Part shown: positions 31,923 through 39,553 of the stretch, in pieces | Numbering within the stretch: the stretch's first letter is position 1 | Layout: every line of letters begins with the position of its first letter | DNA from: Thermoplasmatales archaeon SW_10_69_26 | GTDB taxonomy: Archaea > Thermoplasmatota > SW-10-69-26 | Reading direction: 5' to 3' | Assembly: GCA_003009755.1 (NCBI GenBank) | Contig: PXUB01000009.1 | Coordinates: 1-40,954 of the forward strand | DNA: 40,954 nucleotides | Notes under the pieces: model-generated | Told to the model about the DNA's origin: nothing | What the model saw: the letters and a program-made list of their open reading frames with translations, nothing else | Database searches by the model: none | Made by a program: the position numbers and the translations under genes

Positions 31923-32699
31923 GTGAGCACCCGGCTGGTCCCCCTGTTCGACGAGCGCGCCATGCTGGTGGAGACCAGCCCCGATCGCGTGCTGGTCGCC
32001 GGTGACCTGCACCTGGGCATGGAGCGCGAGCTTCGCAAGGACGGGGTGCACGGGATCGAGGAGACCGAGGGCCTGATCGCCCACCTGGGTGAGCTGGCCG
32101 CCGAGGAGCGCGTCGACCGCGTCCTGTTGCTCGGCGACGTCAAGCACACGCTGGGCGCCTGGGAGCCGGAGAAACGCGCCCTGAGCGGGCTGGCCGAGCT
32201 GCCGGTGCCCGTCGAGGTCGTGCCCGGCAACCACGACGGCGAGATCGACGAGATCGCTCCGTTCCTGAAGATCCACGACGCGCGCGGGTTGACGATCGGT
32301 GAGGTCGGGTTCCTGCACGGGCACACCTGGCCCAACGAGGAGATCACCGACGGCGGCCGCCTGGTGCTGTCCCACAACCACCCCCACGTGGCGTTGCGCG
32401 ACGGGCTGGGCCAGGTCTCCACCGAACCCTGCTGGGTGCGAGCCCCGATCCCCGACAGCGAGGCGAACCGCGAGCGCTACCCGGACGCTGACCTGCCCGG
32501 CGAGGCCGTGCTCGTCCCGGCGTTCAACCCGCTGTTGGGCGGGGTGGCGTTGAACCGACCCGAGGACGAGGCCTTGGGCCCGTTGTTGACGAACGACGTG
32601 ATCGATCTCGGTGCCGGCCGCGTGTACACCTTGGACGGGGTCGAGCTGGGCACGATCGCCGACCTGGAGGAGCGTCTCGATGACGACGACGTTCGATGA
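31923..32699 (+). CDS. Calcineurin-like metallophosphoesterase, partner of Lhr
   Basis: This 258-residue protein has the metallophosphoesterase motifs: GDLH (residues 27-30), GDVKH (71-75), GNHD (102-105), GH in FLHGHTWP (133-134) and SHNHPH (150-155), which together hold two metal ions. Related archaeal proteins are annotated as exonuclease-like phosphoesterases. Its last 20 bases overlap the start of the lhr helicase gene, and in bacteria an MPE nuclease and Lhr-Core are known to be encoded together in a repair gene cluster. A shared DNA-repair role is therefore likely. The GTG start lies about 29 nt after CCTTCAAGAC. Confidence 0.9.
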   Translation: MSTRLVPLFDERAMLVETSPDRVLVAGDLHLGMERELRKDGVHGIEETEGLIAHLGELAAEERVDRVLLLGDVKHTLGAWEPEKRALSGLAELPVPVEVVPGNHDGEIDEIAPFLKIHDARGLTIGEVGFLHGHTWPNEEITDGGRLVLSHNHPHVALRDGLGQVSTEPCWVRAPIPDSEANRERYPDADLPGEAVLVPAFNPLLGGVALNRPEDEALGPLLTNDVIDLGAGRVYTLDGVELGTIADLEERLDDDDVR

Positions 32700-35397
32700 G
32701 CTGCATCCCCGCCTCCAGGACCTGCTGGAGCGCGAGGGCTTCGAGGATCCGACCGAGGCCCAGGCCAAGGCCTTCGGCCCGATCCTCGACGGCCGACACA
32801 CCCTGCTGTTGGCCCCGACCGGCATGGGCAAGACCGAGGCCGCCGTCCTGCCGATCCTCGACGAGCTCGTCGAGCTGCCCGACGAGGAGCGCGAGGGCTT
32901 CGTGGCGATCTACGTCACGCCCTTGCGCGCCCTCAACCGCGACATCCTGACCCGGCTCGAGGACTGGTGCGAGTTCCTCGACGTCACGATCGGCGTCCGC
33001 CACGGCGACACCACCCAAGCCGAGCGCCGCCGCCAGTCGAAGAACCCGCCCGAGTTCCTGATCACGACGCCGGAGACCCTGCAGGCGATCTTCACCGGCT
33101 CGCGGCTGCGCGAGCACCTCGACGGGACGAAGTTCGTCGTCGTGGACGAGATCCACGAACTCGTCGGCAACGAGCGCGGCGCCCAGCTGGCCTGCGCGAT
33201 GGAGCGCATCACCCGCTACAGCGACGGGTTCCAGCGCGTGGGCTTGTCGGCGACCGTCGGCAACCCGGAGGAGACCGGCGAGTTCCTCGCCGGGGGCAAC
33301 CGGGACGCCGAGATCGTGCACGTGCCGGTCGGCAAGGACCTCGAGGTCACCGTCGAGGTGCCCGAGGTGACCGAGGAGGACCAGGTGCTCTCGGACAAGC
33401 TGTACTGCGGGGTGCGTGAAGCCTCGCTGGTGCGGCGGATCGTGGAGCTCGTCGAGGAGAACACGAGCACGCTCGTGTTCGTCAACACGCGCCGCATGGC
33501 CGAGGTGCTGGCCGCTCGCTTGGGGTTCTGGGACGTCGACGACATCCGCGTCCACCACGGATCCCTGCACAAGGAGGAGCGCGTGACCGTCGAGGAGGCG
33601 TTCAAGGCCGGCGAGATCTCCGGCCTGATCTGCACCTCGTCGATGGAGCTGGGCATCGACATTGGCTCGGCCGACTTCGTCGAGGGTCTCGTCATCGCGG
33701 AGGGCGCCCTGGCCGAGGACGTCGAGACAGCGCCGATCCCCGAGAACCCGCTCGACGTGCTCGCCAACCAGCTGGAGGCGATGAGCCTGGAAGGCGACGT
33801 CCCCCTCGACGAGGCCATGGGCACCCTGCGGCGGGCTCGTCCGTTCTGGTCGTTGTCCGACGAGACCGCCGTGGCCGTCATCGAGCAGATGGAGTCCACG
33901 CGCCTCGTCGAGCGCGATCGAGGCAACCTCACCCGCTTGGGTCGGGCGCGGTTGCACTTCGTCGAGAACCTCTCGATGATCCCGGATCAGACGACGTTCC
34001 TCGTCCGGGACGTCTCCTCGCGGCGCCCGATCGGCACCCTCGACGAGGCGTTCGTGATGAACTACGTCGAGCCGGGCGCCCTCGTCGTGCTGAAGGGCGA
34101 ACCCTGGCGCGTCGTCGAGGTCGAGGAACCCGACGAGGACGACGACGAGGACGAGGAGCCCGACATCCTCGTCGCGCCCGTCAAGGACCCGACCGGCGCC
34201 GTGCCGAGCTGGGTCGGCCAGGAGATCCCGGTCCCGTACGAGATCGCCCAGGGCGTCGGGCGGTTGCGCGGGGAGATCCACGAGCGCCTGCAAGCCGGCG
34301 AGGCCGCCGAGGAGGTTGCACGCGACGTGGCCGAGGAGCACCACACCGACGCGCACACGGCCTCGTTCCTCGTCGAGGGGCTGGCCGAGCAGGAGGAAGC
34401 TCTCATGCCGACCGACGAGATCGCGGTCCTCGAGACCGGCGAGGACGGCGTCGTGCTCAACGCCTGCCTGGGCCACAAAGCCAACGAGGCGCTGGGCACC
34501 GTGCTCAGCGGCCTGATCGCGGCCCGCATCGGGGAAAGCGTCGGCGTGGACGTCGACCCCTACCGCGTCATGCTCGAGCTGCCCCGCGGCACGCGACCCG
34601 GCATCGTTCAGACCGTGCTCGACGAGATCACCGGCTCGCCGCTGGACGGGCTGGTCGAGACGCTGATCACGAACCAACCCTTGCTGCGGTTCAAGCTCGT
34701 GCACGTCGCCCGCAAGTTCGGCGTGCTCGACAAGACGGCCTCCTCGATGAACATGAACGTGAAGCGGTTGCTCGACCGCTTCGAGGACACGCCCCTGCAC
34801 GAGGAGGCGGTGCGCGAGATCCTGCACGAGCGCATCGACGTGCCCCGCGCCGAAGCGTTCCTCCAGCAGCTCGAGGAGGGCACGGTCGCGCTCGAGAAAC
34901 AGCGGATGTCCCCGGTCGGCCAGCTCGGGTTCGAGGAGGCGGTGGACCTGGTGTCGCCCGGCCGCGCCACGGCCGCGATCCTGGAGGCCATGAGCGACCG
35001 CCTGGCGGACGAACCGGTCGTGCTGCACTGCATGCACTGCGGGGACTGGACCCGGCAGACGCGCGTCAAGCGCGTCCGCGAGCCGATCGATTGCCCCAAG
35101 TGTGGAGCCCAGGTCGTCACGATGGTGCGCCCGTGGATGGAGGAGCAGCTCAACGTTCTCTCCAAGGATGGCGAGCTGTCCCCCGACGAGCGGAAGACGC
35201 GCGAGAAGCTGGAGACGAAAGCCAGCCTGCTGTCCGCCCACGGCAAGGACGCGCTCGTCGCCCTCGTCTCGCGCGGCGTGGGCCCGACCACGGCCGGCCG
35301 CATCCTCGCCAAGCAGGTCGGCGACCGCGAGGGCCTGCTGCGGGAGCTGATGCAGGCCGAGATCGACTACGCCAGGACGCGGGAGTTCTGGGACTGA
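32680..35397 (+). CDS. lhr: Lhr-type DNA helicase (large helicase-related protein)
   Basis: This 905-residue superfamily 2 helicase has Walker A APTGMGKT (residues 45-52), DEIH (156-159), SAT (190-192), and helicase-domain-2 motifs TRRMAEVL and GIDIGSADFVEG. After the RecA-like pair come winged-helix and Lhr-specific domains, an acidic insertion (PDEDDDEDEEPD near residue 485), and a zinc ribbon with C784, C787, C805 and C808. It ends DYARTREFWD, typical of archaeal Lhr proteins. Lhr enzymes translocate on single-stranded DNA and unwind RNA-DNA hybrids in repair. The ATG is preceded by GGAGG inside the metallophosphoesterase gene. The last 17 bases lie inside a 281-bp repeat that recurs 3.77 kb downstream. 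Confidence 0.95.
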   Translation: MTTTFDELHPRLQDLLEREGFEDPTEAQAKAFGPILDGRHTLLLAPTGMGKTEAAVLPILDELVELPDEEREGFVAIYVTPLRALNRDILTRLEDWCEFLDVTIGVRHGDTTQAERRRQSKNPPEFLITTPETLQAIFTGSRLREHLDGTKFVVVDEIHELVGNERGAQLACAMERITRYSDGFQRVGLSATVGNPEETGEFLAGGNRDAEIVHVPVGKDLEVTVEVPEVTEEDQVLSDKLYCGVREASLVRRIVELVEENTSTLVFVNTRRMAEVLAARLGFWDVDDIRVHHGSLHKEERVTVEEAFKAGEISGLICTSSMELGIDIGSADFVEGLVIAEGALAEDVETAPIPENPLDVLANQLEAMSLEGDVPLDEAMGTLRRARPFWSLSDETAVAVIEQMESTRLVERDRGNLTRLGRARLHFVENLSMIPDQTTFLVRDVSSRRPIGTLDEAFVMNYVEPGALVVLKGEPWRVVEVEEPDEDDDEDEEPDILVAPVKDPTGAVPSWVGQEIPVPYEIAQGVGRLRGEIHERLQAGEAAEEVARDVAEEHHTDAHTASFLVEGLAEQEEALMPTDEIAVLETGEDGVVLNACLGHKANEALGTVLSGLIAARIGESVGVDVDPYRVMLELPRGTRPGIVQTVLDEITGSPLDGLVETLITNQPLLRFKLVHVARKFGVLDKTASSMNMNVKRLLDRFEDTPLHEEAVREILHERIDVPRAEAFLQQLEEGTVALEKQRMSPVGQLGFEEAVDLVSPGRATAAILEAMSDRLADEPVVLHCMHCGDWTRQTRVKRVREPIDCPKCGAQVVTMVRPWMEEQLNVLSKDGELSPDERKTREKLETKASLLSAHGKDALVALVSRGVGPTTAGRILAKQVGDREGLLRELMQAEIDYARTREFWD

Positions 35398-35661
35398 ACA
35401 TTTCCTTTTTCAACGGAACCCCGGTGCCTGGCGACCCCCGGGAAACGAAGATCTTCGGAAAGGATGCGAGGGTTCGCCTGGCCCCAGGTACCCTCGCAAT
35501 CCGGCCGAAGCGGAGCTTCGGCCTCTCCGGAGACCGAACGGTGTCGCCGGTCTCCGGATGAAAACGGGGGCCGCCAGCGTTCCCAGACGCCGACGGAGGC
35601 GGCCCGGCGTCTCCGGAGAGGACGGATCTCCGATCCGTCCGCAACGCAGGCCCCATCGACG
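35381..35661. repeat. 281-bp hairpin-rich repeat, copy 1, starting in the lhr 3' end
   Basis: Nearly identical to 39154-39434 (same length; about ten substitutions counted by eye). It starts at GGGAGTTCTGGGACTGA, the last codons and stop of lhr, and ends at CCCCATCGACG. It contains consecutive inverted repeats: GCGAGGGT / ACCCTCGC (35468 region), GGCCGAAGC / GCTTCGGCC (35502-35522), CCGGAGACCG / CGGTCTCCGG, GGGCCGCC / GGCGGCCC, and GGACGGATC / GATCCGTCC with a 3-nt loop. No gene is supported between 35398 and 35893. Confidence 0.85.
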
Positions 35662-35677
35662 CTGGTCTGTGAGGCTG

Positions 35678-35840
35678 CTGTATCTTTGCGCAGGGCTATC
35701 GACGCCGGACCTGTTCCGACGCTGTCGCGGTGGGCCCGGAACGCAGCCCCGGATGGTCCCGAGCTGTCACCTCGCTGGATCTTCGCGCAAGGCTATCGCC
35801 GACGGCCCTGCTTCGACGTGGTTGCGACCGGCCCGCGGTC
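35678..35840. repeat. Degenerate direct repeat, 97-bp period
   Basis: CTGTATCTTTGCGCAGGGCT at 35678 and CTGGATCTTCGCGCAAGGCT at 35775 begin two copies of about 62 bp that remain alignable (GACCTGTTCCGACGCTGTC versus GCCCTGCTTCGACGTGGTT). A perfect hairpin, GGACGGGC-TCTC-GCCCGTCC, follows at 35861-35880. No coding function seen. Confidence 0.5.
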
Positions 35841-35893
35841 GATCGGAGGAGAAGAGACCCGGACGGGCTCTCGCCCGTCCGTTGGTGACCGGA

Positions 35894-36364
35894 TCACAGC
35901 GGGCCGTCGACGACCTCGATCGTGTCGTAGCCGAGGAAGATCGCGACCCGATCGGGGTTGTCGTCCTCGACCCGGGCGTCCTCGTTGCAAGGGTTGTGAT
36001 CGTACCCGACCGGGCCCGCCTGGGCGCCGATGCTGATGCAGTGCTCGAGCGGGATCTCCTCCTTGGGGGTCCAGTCCTCGTCGATGCTGATCTGCGGGTC
36101 GCACTGCCAGACAGCGACGGAGGCCGGGCCGACCTGTTGCTCGGGCACGATCACGTACCAGCAGTGGTGTTGGGTGGTGGCCAGGCCCTCGTCGGGGTTG
36201 GCCTCGACGACGACGCCCTGGCAGTTGTCGTACTTGGCCGTGGCCTCGTCCTCCTCGACGCCGACCTCCCAGCAGTGCTCGGCCGAGGACGTGGGCGCCA
36301 GTGCGATCATGGTCACGAGCGCGACGCAGAACGCGATGCCGTAGGTTGCAAGCTTGCGGTTCAT
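35894..36364 (-). CDS. Small secreted cysteine-rich protein
   Basis: This 156-residue protein has a clear signal peptide (YGIAFCVALVTMIALAPTSSA) and a mature acidic domain with six cysteines (EHCWEV, DNCQGV, HHCWYV, WQCDPQ, EHCISI, NPCNED) that could form three disulfides. The pattern H-C-W occurs twice. No family recognised. ATG 36364 follows GGGAGAG, and a TATA-like AAGCCTTTTCC lies about 50 nt upstream. It is the first gene after the lhr-linked repeat and reads towards it. Confidence 0.7.
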   Translation of the reverse strand: MNRKLATYGIAFCVALVTMIALAPTSSAEHCWEVGVEEDEATAKYDNCQGVVVEANPDEGLATTQHHCWYVIVPEQQVGPASVAVWQCDPQISIDEDWTPKEEIPLEHCISIGAQAGPVGYDHNPCNEDARVEDDNPDRVAIFLGYDTIEVVDGPL

Positions 36365-36464
36365 GGACTCTCCCTTCGAACGGGTGGAGCCGCTGACGCT
36401 GGCCGGTGGGGAAAAGGCTTGCTGGTCCGCAACGCGCGTGTTCGGGCCTGGGAGGGCCCTTCCT

Positions 36465-37176
36465 TCACGGTCGCCGGCTGACGGCTTGCCAGCTCGCGAT
36501 CGCTCCCGCTACCGCGAGGGCGCCGAGCGGGCTCGGGGCAGGCGCGGTTCGTTGTTCGTCGCCGCCGTCCGTCGATCCGTTCGGGTCTCCACTGGCTCGG
36601 GAGGGCTCGGCCTGCGTCGAAGGTTCGGTCTCCGCCGAGGGCTCGTCCTCCTCGCCGGGGTTGGGGGTCGCCTTCACGGGTTCGAGGCTGACCTGGGCCT
36701 GGGAGCCTTGCAGCGTGAAGGCGCCCGTCGTGTTCGCGAGCACGGTGACCTCGGCCCCGCCGGCAACCGCCCCCGCGGGTGATGGCCAGCTCGATCGTGG
36801 CCTCGTCGCGCTGGCTCGGCTCGGCCGGGTCGCGTCGGTGGGGGTGGTTGGTCGACGGGTGCTCGACCTCCGAGGGCGTCACGTTGGTCCTCGTCCCGTC
36901 GGGAGCCCCGACCGCCAACCGGGTCTCTGTGGTCTGCAGGGTGACGACGTAGCTCGGGTAGGTGTAGACGAGCTCGAGGTCGAGCTCGATCGGGGATCCG
37001 TTGGCCACCGTCAGGGATCCCTCTGGGGCCTCCAGAGAGGTCTCCGATCCCGGGAGGTGGAAGGCTTGCCCGCCGAGGCCGAGGCCGACCAAGCTCGCGA
37101 CGACCGCGAGCGCCATCCATCGCCCGACCGGCCGCGGGCTCGACCGCTCGGTCTGCGTCGATCTCCGTCGAGCCAT
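36465..37176 (-). pseudogene. Exported membrane-anchored protein gene with a frameshift
   Basis: From ATG 37176 the frame encodes an N-terminal hydrophobic helix (WMALAVVASLVGLGLGG), then a beta-rich domain to ATIELAITRG. After that it turns into Arg-rich nonsense. From about 36775 the neighbouring frame continues sensibly: GAVAGGAEVTVLANTTGAFT, an acidic Ser/Thr/Pro linker, and a C-terminal helix with basic tail (PLGALAVAGAIASWQAVSRR) ending at 36465. One base gained or lost in the GGGGG run near 36775-36779 joins them into about 236 residues. The design (helix, domain, linker, C-terminal anchor) suits a surface protein. Decay, sequencing error or slippage are all possible. Confidence 0.65.
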
Positions 37177-37245
37177 CGATCCGCGAGGGGGCCTAGGACG
37201 GCAAGAAGACAGCGGCCACGGCGTTAACCTTCACTGGGCGCGGGT

Positions 37246-37372
37246 GTGGCGGGCGGGCCCGACGAGGAGCAGCCGCATCCTCGCCAAGAGCCACGGCCAC
37301 GAGGACGAGCTGTTGCGCGAGCTCTGCAGGTCCGAGATCGATTACGCCCGAACGCGCGATTTTTGGGATCGA
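37246..37372 (+). pseudogene. Displaced, diverged fragment of the lhr 3' end
   Basis: The plus strand reads GPTRSSRILAKSHGHEDELL then RELCRSEIDYARTRDFWD. This aligns with the last 40 residues of the nearby Lhr (GPTTAGRILAKQVGDREGLL, RELMQAEIDYARTREFWD). The stop codon is lost (GACTGA became GATCGA). It has no helicase body or start and lies 1.85 kb downstream of the real lhr end. Confidence 0.8.
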
Positions 37373-37414
37373 GCGCAGGGGTTGACGGCAACTCAGGATG
37401 AGGAGCCCGCTGAC

Positions 37415-38845
37415 TCAGGACCCCGTCTCGGCAAACGCGTAGGCGGTCGCCCACTCGTTCGTCGTCCAGGTGAGCATCGTGCGATCGTCGACGACCTCGA
37501 CATCGTAGTAGTCGTCGGCGGGTCCGCGGTTGGGGGACGGGTTGCTCTCGGTCGAGGTCTCGGGCGGCTTCAGCTCAGTCTCGGCCACAATGGTCAGGTT
37601 GGCCGGGTGCAGGACGACGTGGGCGACCGGGCGCTGGCCGCGATCGTACGGGGCGAAGGTGGCAGGCGAGTGCGTGAACAGGACGTGCACGTAGCCGTCG
37701 GCGCCGGCGCCCATCGCGTAGACGAAGGGGTTGACGAGCGGTTCGGGCCAGTCCTCGTTGACGGTCGCCTCCTCGATGACGTCGATCGAGACGTTCCACG
37801 TCTCCCCACCATCCGGGCTGTGGGCCATCTGGCCGCCATAGCAGGCGGAGACGATCACGTCGTCGATCGGGTTGGCCAGGAACGGGGAGTTGACCGGGCA
37901 GCCGCCCTCGACGGCGGCGAGCCGGTCGAGGCCGCCAGTCACGGGATCGAGCTCGTAGACGTCGAACTGACCGTCGTGCTCGCAGGCGACGAGGAGCCCG
38001 GCCGAGGTCGCTTCCACCGGGGAGATGCTGTCGCAGGACTCCAGCAGGCTCGCGTTGCCCGGCGTCCGCCACGTCTCACCGGCGTCCGTGCTCGTCGCGA
38101 TCGACGAGGTGCTGTTGGGCTGGTTGCGCCAGCTCGTGAACAGGATCCCGTTGACCGGCCCGGTAAGCCACTGGCGGTCGTGGTCGGTGTCCGCCGCCAG
38201 CAGGGTCTCGTGCTCCCACGAGTCGCCGAGGTCGGTGGATCGCATCGCGAAGACCCGGGTCTCGGACTGCTCCACGAAGCCAGGGTTGTCCGACGGTTCG
38301 CCGGGTGGCTCCTGGAAGGAGATCAGGCCCGTGAAGTGCAGCCGGCCCGCCTCGTCGAACACGAGCGAGGGGTCGGCGCCGCTGCGGTCCCGAGCCGGTA
38401 TCGTCTCGGGGACGTCGCCGAGCGGAATCGGGTTGCGCTCCCAGCTCTCGCCGGCGTCGGTCGTGACGTAGACGGCGAGTCCGACGTTCTCGGCGCCGCT
38501 GTTCTCCTCCTGGCCGCTGGGCTGGGCCTTGCCTTCCATGACACCGACGGCGATCGTGGCCGGATCGGTGGGGTGCACGGCCTGGAAGGGTTCACCCAGC
38601 GTGCGCAAGGGATCCTCGATCAGGCCCGCGCAAACGTCGCCCGTCGGTTGGAAGGTCGCGCCCTCGGGGCAGGGGTAGGAGACGTTCACCTCGGCCGGCA
38701 GCTCGGTGACGGGCGAGGCCTGGTTCTCCTCGCTGGCGTCCCCCGCCGGCCTAGAGCCTCCTGCATCGGAACCGACCTCGAGGCATCCCCCGATGAAGAC
38801 GACAGAGAGAAGAACGGCTGCCGTACACAGCCTCCGGATGTCCAT
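37415..38845 (-). CDS. Secreted sialidase-fold (BNR/Asp-box) lipoprotein, paralogue of the 28-kb gene
   Basis: ATG 38845 gives 476 residues beginning MDIRRLCTAAVLLSVVFIGG followed by Cys21, a lipoprotein signal. The propeller contains Asp-box turns TTDAGESWERN, STDLGDSWEHE, STDAGETWRTP and SPDGGETWNVS plus strands such as DPSLVFDEAGRLHFTG. The order of elements, an N-terminal Cys-bearing stretch (PCPEGATFQPTGDVC) and the VHPTDPATIAVGV phrase match the protein at 28049-29812 (IHPADPRITVLLA), so they are paralogues. It lacks the C-terminal beta-sandwich of that protein. Substrate or ligand unknown. A TATA-like AATGTTTTTC about 30 nt upstream gives a leaderless start. Confidence 0.8.
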   Translation of the reverse strand: MDIRRLCTAAVLLSVVFIGGCLEVGSDAGGSRPAGDASEENQASPVTELPAEVNVSYPCPEGATFQPTGDVCAGLIEDPLRTLGEPFQAVHPTDPATIAVGVMEGKAQPSGQEENSGAENVGLAVYVTTDAGESWERNPIPLGDVPETIPARDRSGADPSLVFDEAGRLHFTGLISFQEPPGEPSDNPGFVEQSETRVFAMRSTDLGDSWEHETLLAADTDHDRQWLTGPVNGILFTSWRNQPNSTSSIATSTDAGETWRTPGNASLLESCDSISPVEATSAGLLVACEHDGQFDVYELDPVTGGLDRLAAVEGGCPVNSPFLANPIDDVIVSACYGGQMAHSPDGGETWNVSIDVIEEATVNEDWPEPLVNPFVYAMGAGADGYVHVLFTHSPATFAPYDRGQRPVAHVVLHPANLTIVAETELKPPETSTESNPSPNRGPADDYYDVEVVDDRTMLTWTTNEWATAYAFAETGS

Positions 38846-38870
38846 CGCTGAAATGGTGAATCTCACCGAA

Positions 38871-38880
38871 GAAAAACATT
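38871..38880 (-). promoter_or_regulatory. TATA-like box for the second sialidase-fold gene
   Basis: AATGTTTTTC on the minus strand, centred about 30 nt before ATG 38845. Confidence 0.45.
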
Positions 38881-38996
38881 GGGTTTCCATCGTTGGCGGG
38901 TGCGGGGAATCGAGCAGCGACAGAAAGGCCCCTACCGCCGCCAAACGGGGCTGTAAGGACACCCGAATTCTTTCCTTGTCGACCTTTGCCCCTTCG

Positions 38997-39170
38997 ATGG
39001 CTCTCCCGCGTTCCGATCTCTGCTTCATCGCGTTCCTTGCTTTGGCGGCCATAGTTATCGGAATAGGAAGCGGGGGAGTGATCGCTTCGAGCCACAGCGA
39101 TTCGCCAGCGGTCGTGCCAGTTGACGTCCGGTCCCATCCGCCCCTAGAGGAGAGGGAGTTCTGGGACTGA
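38997..39170 (+). pseudogene. Truncated exported-protein gene fused to the lhr terminal codons
   Basis: From ATG 38997 the frame encodes MALPRSDLCFIAFLALAAIV and a Gly/Ser-rich stretch, a normal signal-anchor start similar to the one at 40495 (MAVVDRRLGLPLVVAMTLIV). After about 49 residues it runs into repeat copy 2 and ends REFWD-stop, the C-terminus of Lhr. The junction at 39154 marks where the repeat replaced the rest of the gene. An AT-rich ATTCTTTCC about 25 nt upstream suggests its promoter survives. Confidence 0.6.
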
Positions 39171-39434
39171 ACATCTCCTTTTTCAACGGGGCCCTGGTGC
39201 GTGGCGACCCCCGGGAAACGAAGATCTTCGGAAAGGATGCGAGGGTTCGCCTGGCCCCAGGAACCCTCGCAATCCGCCCGAAGCGGAGCTTCGGCCTCTC
39301 CGGAGACCGAACGGTTTCGCCGGTCTCCGGAAGAAAACGGGGGCCGCCAGCGTTCGCAGACGCCGACGGAGGCGGCCCGGCGTCTCCGGAGAGGACGGAT
39401 CTCCGATCCGTCCGCAACGCAGGCCCCATCGACG
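39154..39434. repeat. 281-bp hairpin-rich repeat, copy 2
   Basis: Near-identical to 35381-35661, including the lhr-end bases at its left edge and all five hairpins; here GCGAGGGTTC / GAACCCTCGC is a perfect 10-bp stem. 39435-39553 holds no gene that I can support. Confidence 0.85.
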
Positions 39435-39553
39435 ATGACCTTCGACGCTGCTCTACTTCCCGCACGACGACCGTCGCTTGACGGGCTCCTGCGCGAAGGT
39501 GCGCGATGCGGCGATGGTGGGGCCGGGTTCGCGGTAACGGTCGGTGATCCGAT

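Noticed and set aside
32524-35241. 905-residue minus-strand frame antisense to lhr
   Set aside because: Shadow of the lhr coding sequence; lhr has all helicase motifs on the plus strand.
35401-35656. Minus-strand frame of about 85 codons conserved in both 281-bp repeats
   Set aside because: Differences between copies mostly change amino acids, the sequence is dominated by hairpins, and there is no ribosome site or known domain. Nucleotide-level repetition explains the conservation.
36530-37227. Plus-strand open frame covering the frameshifted surface-protein gene
   Set aside because: It remains open only as a shadow. The minus strand has the signal helix, sequons and C-terminal anchor.
35381-39434. 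Integron-type cassette array
   Set aside because: The repeats do not show the paired-box attC layout that I know, and no integrase is present. A simpler 3'-end insertion model fits.
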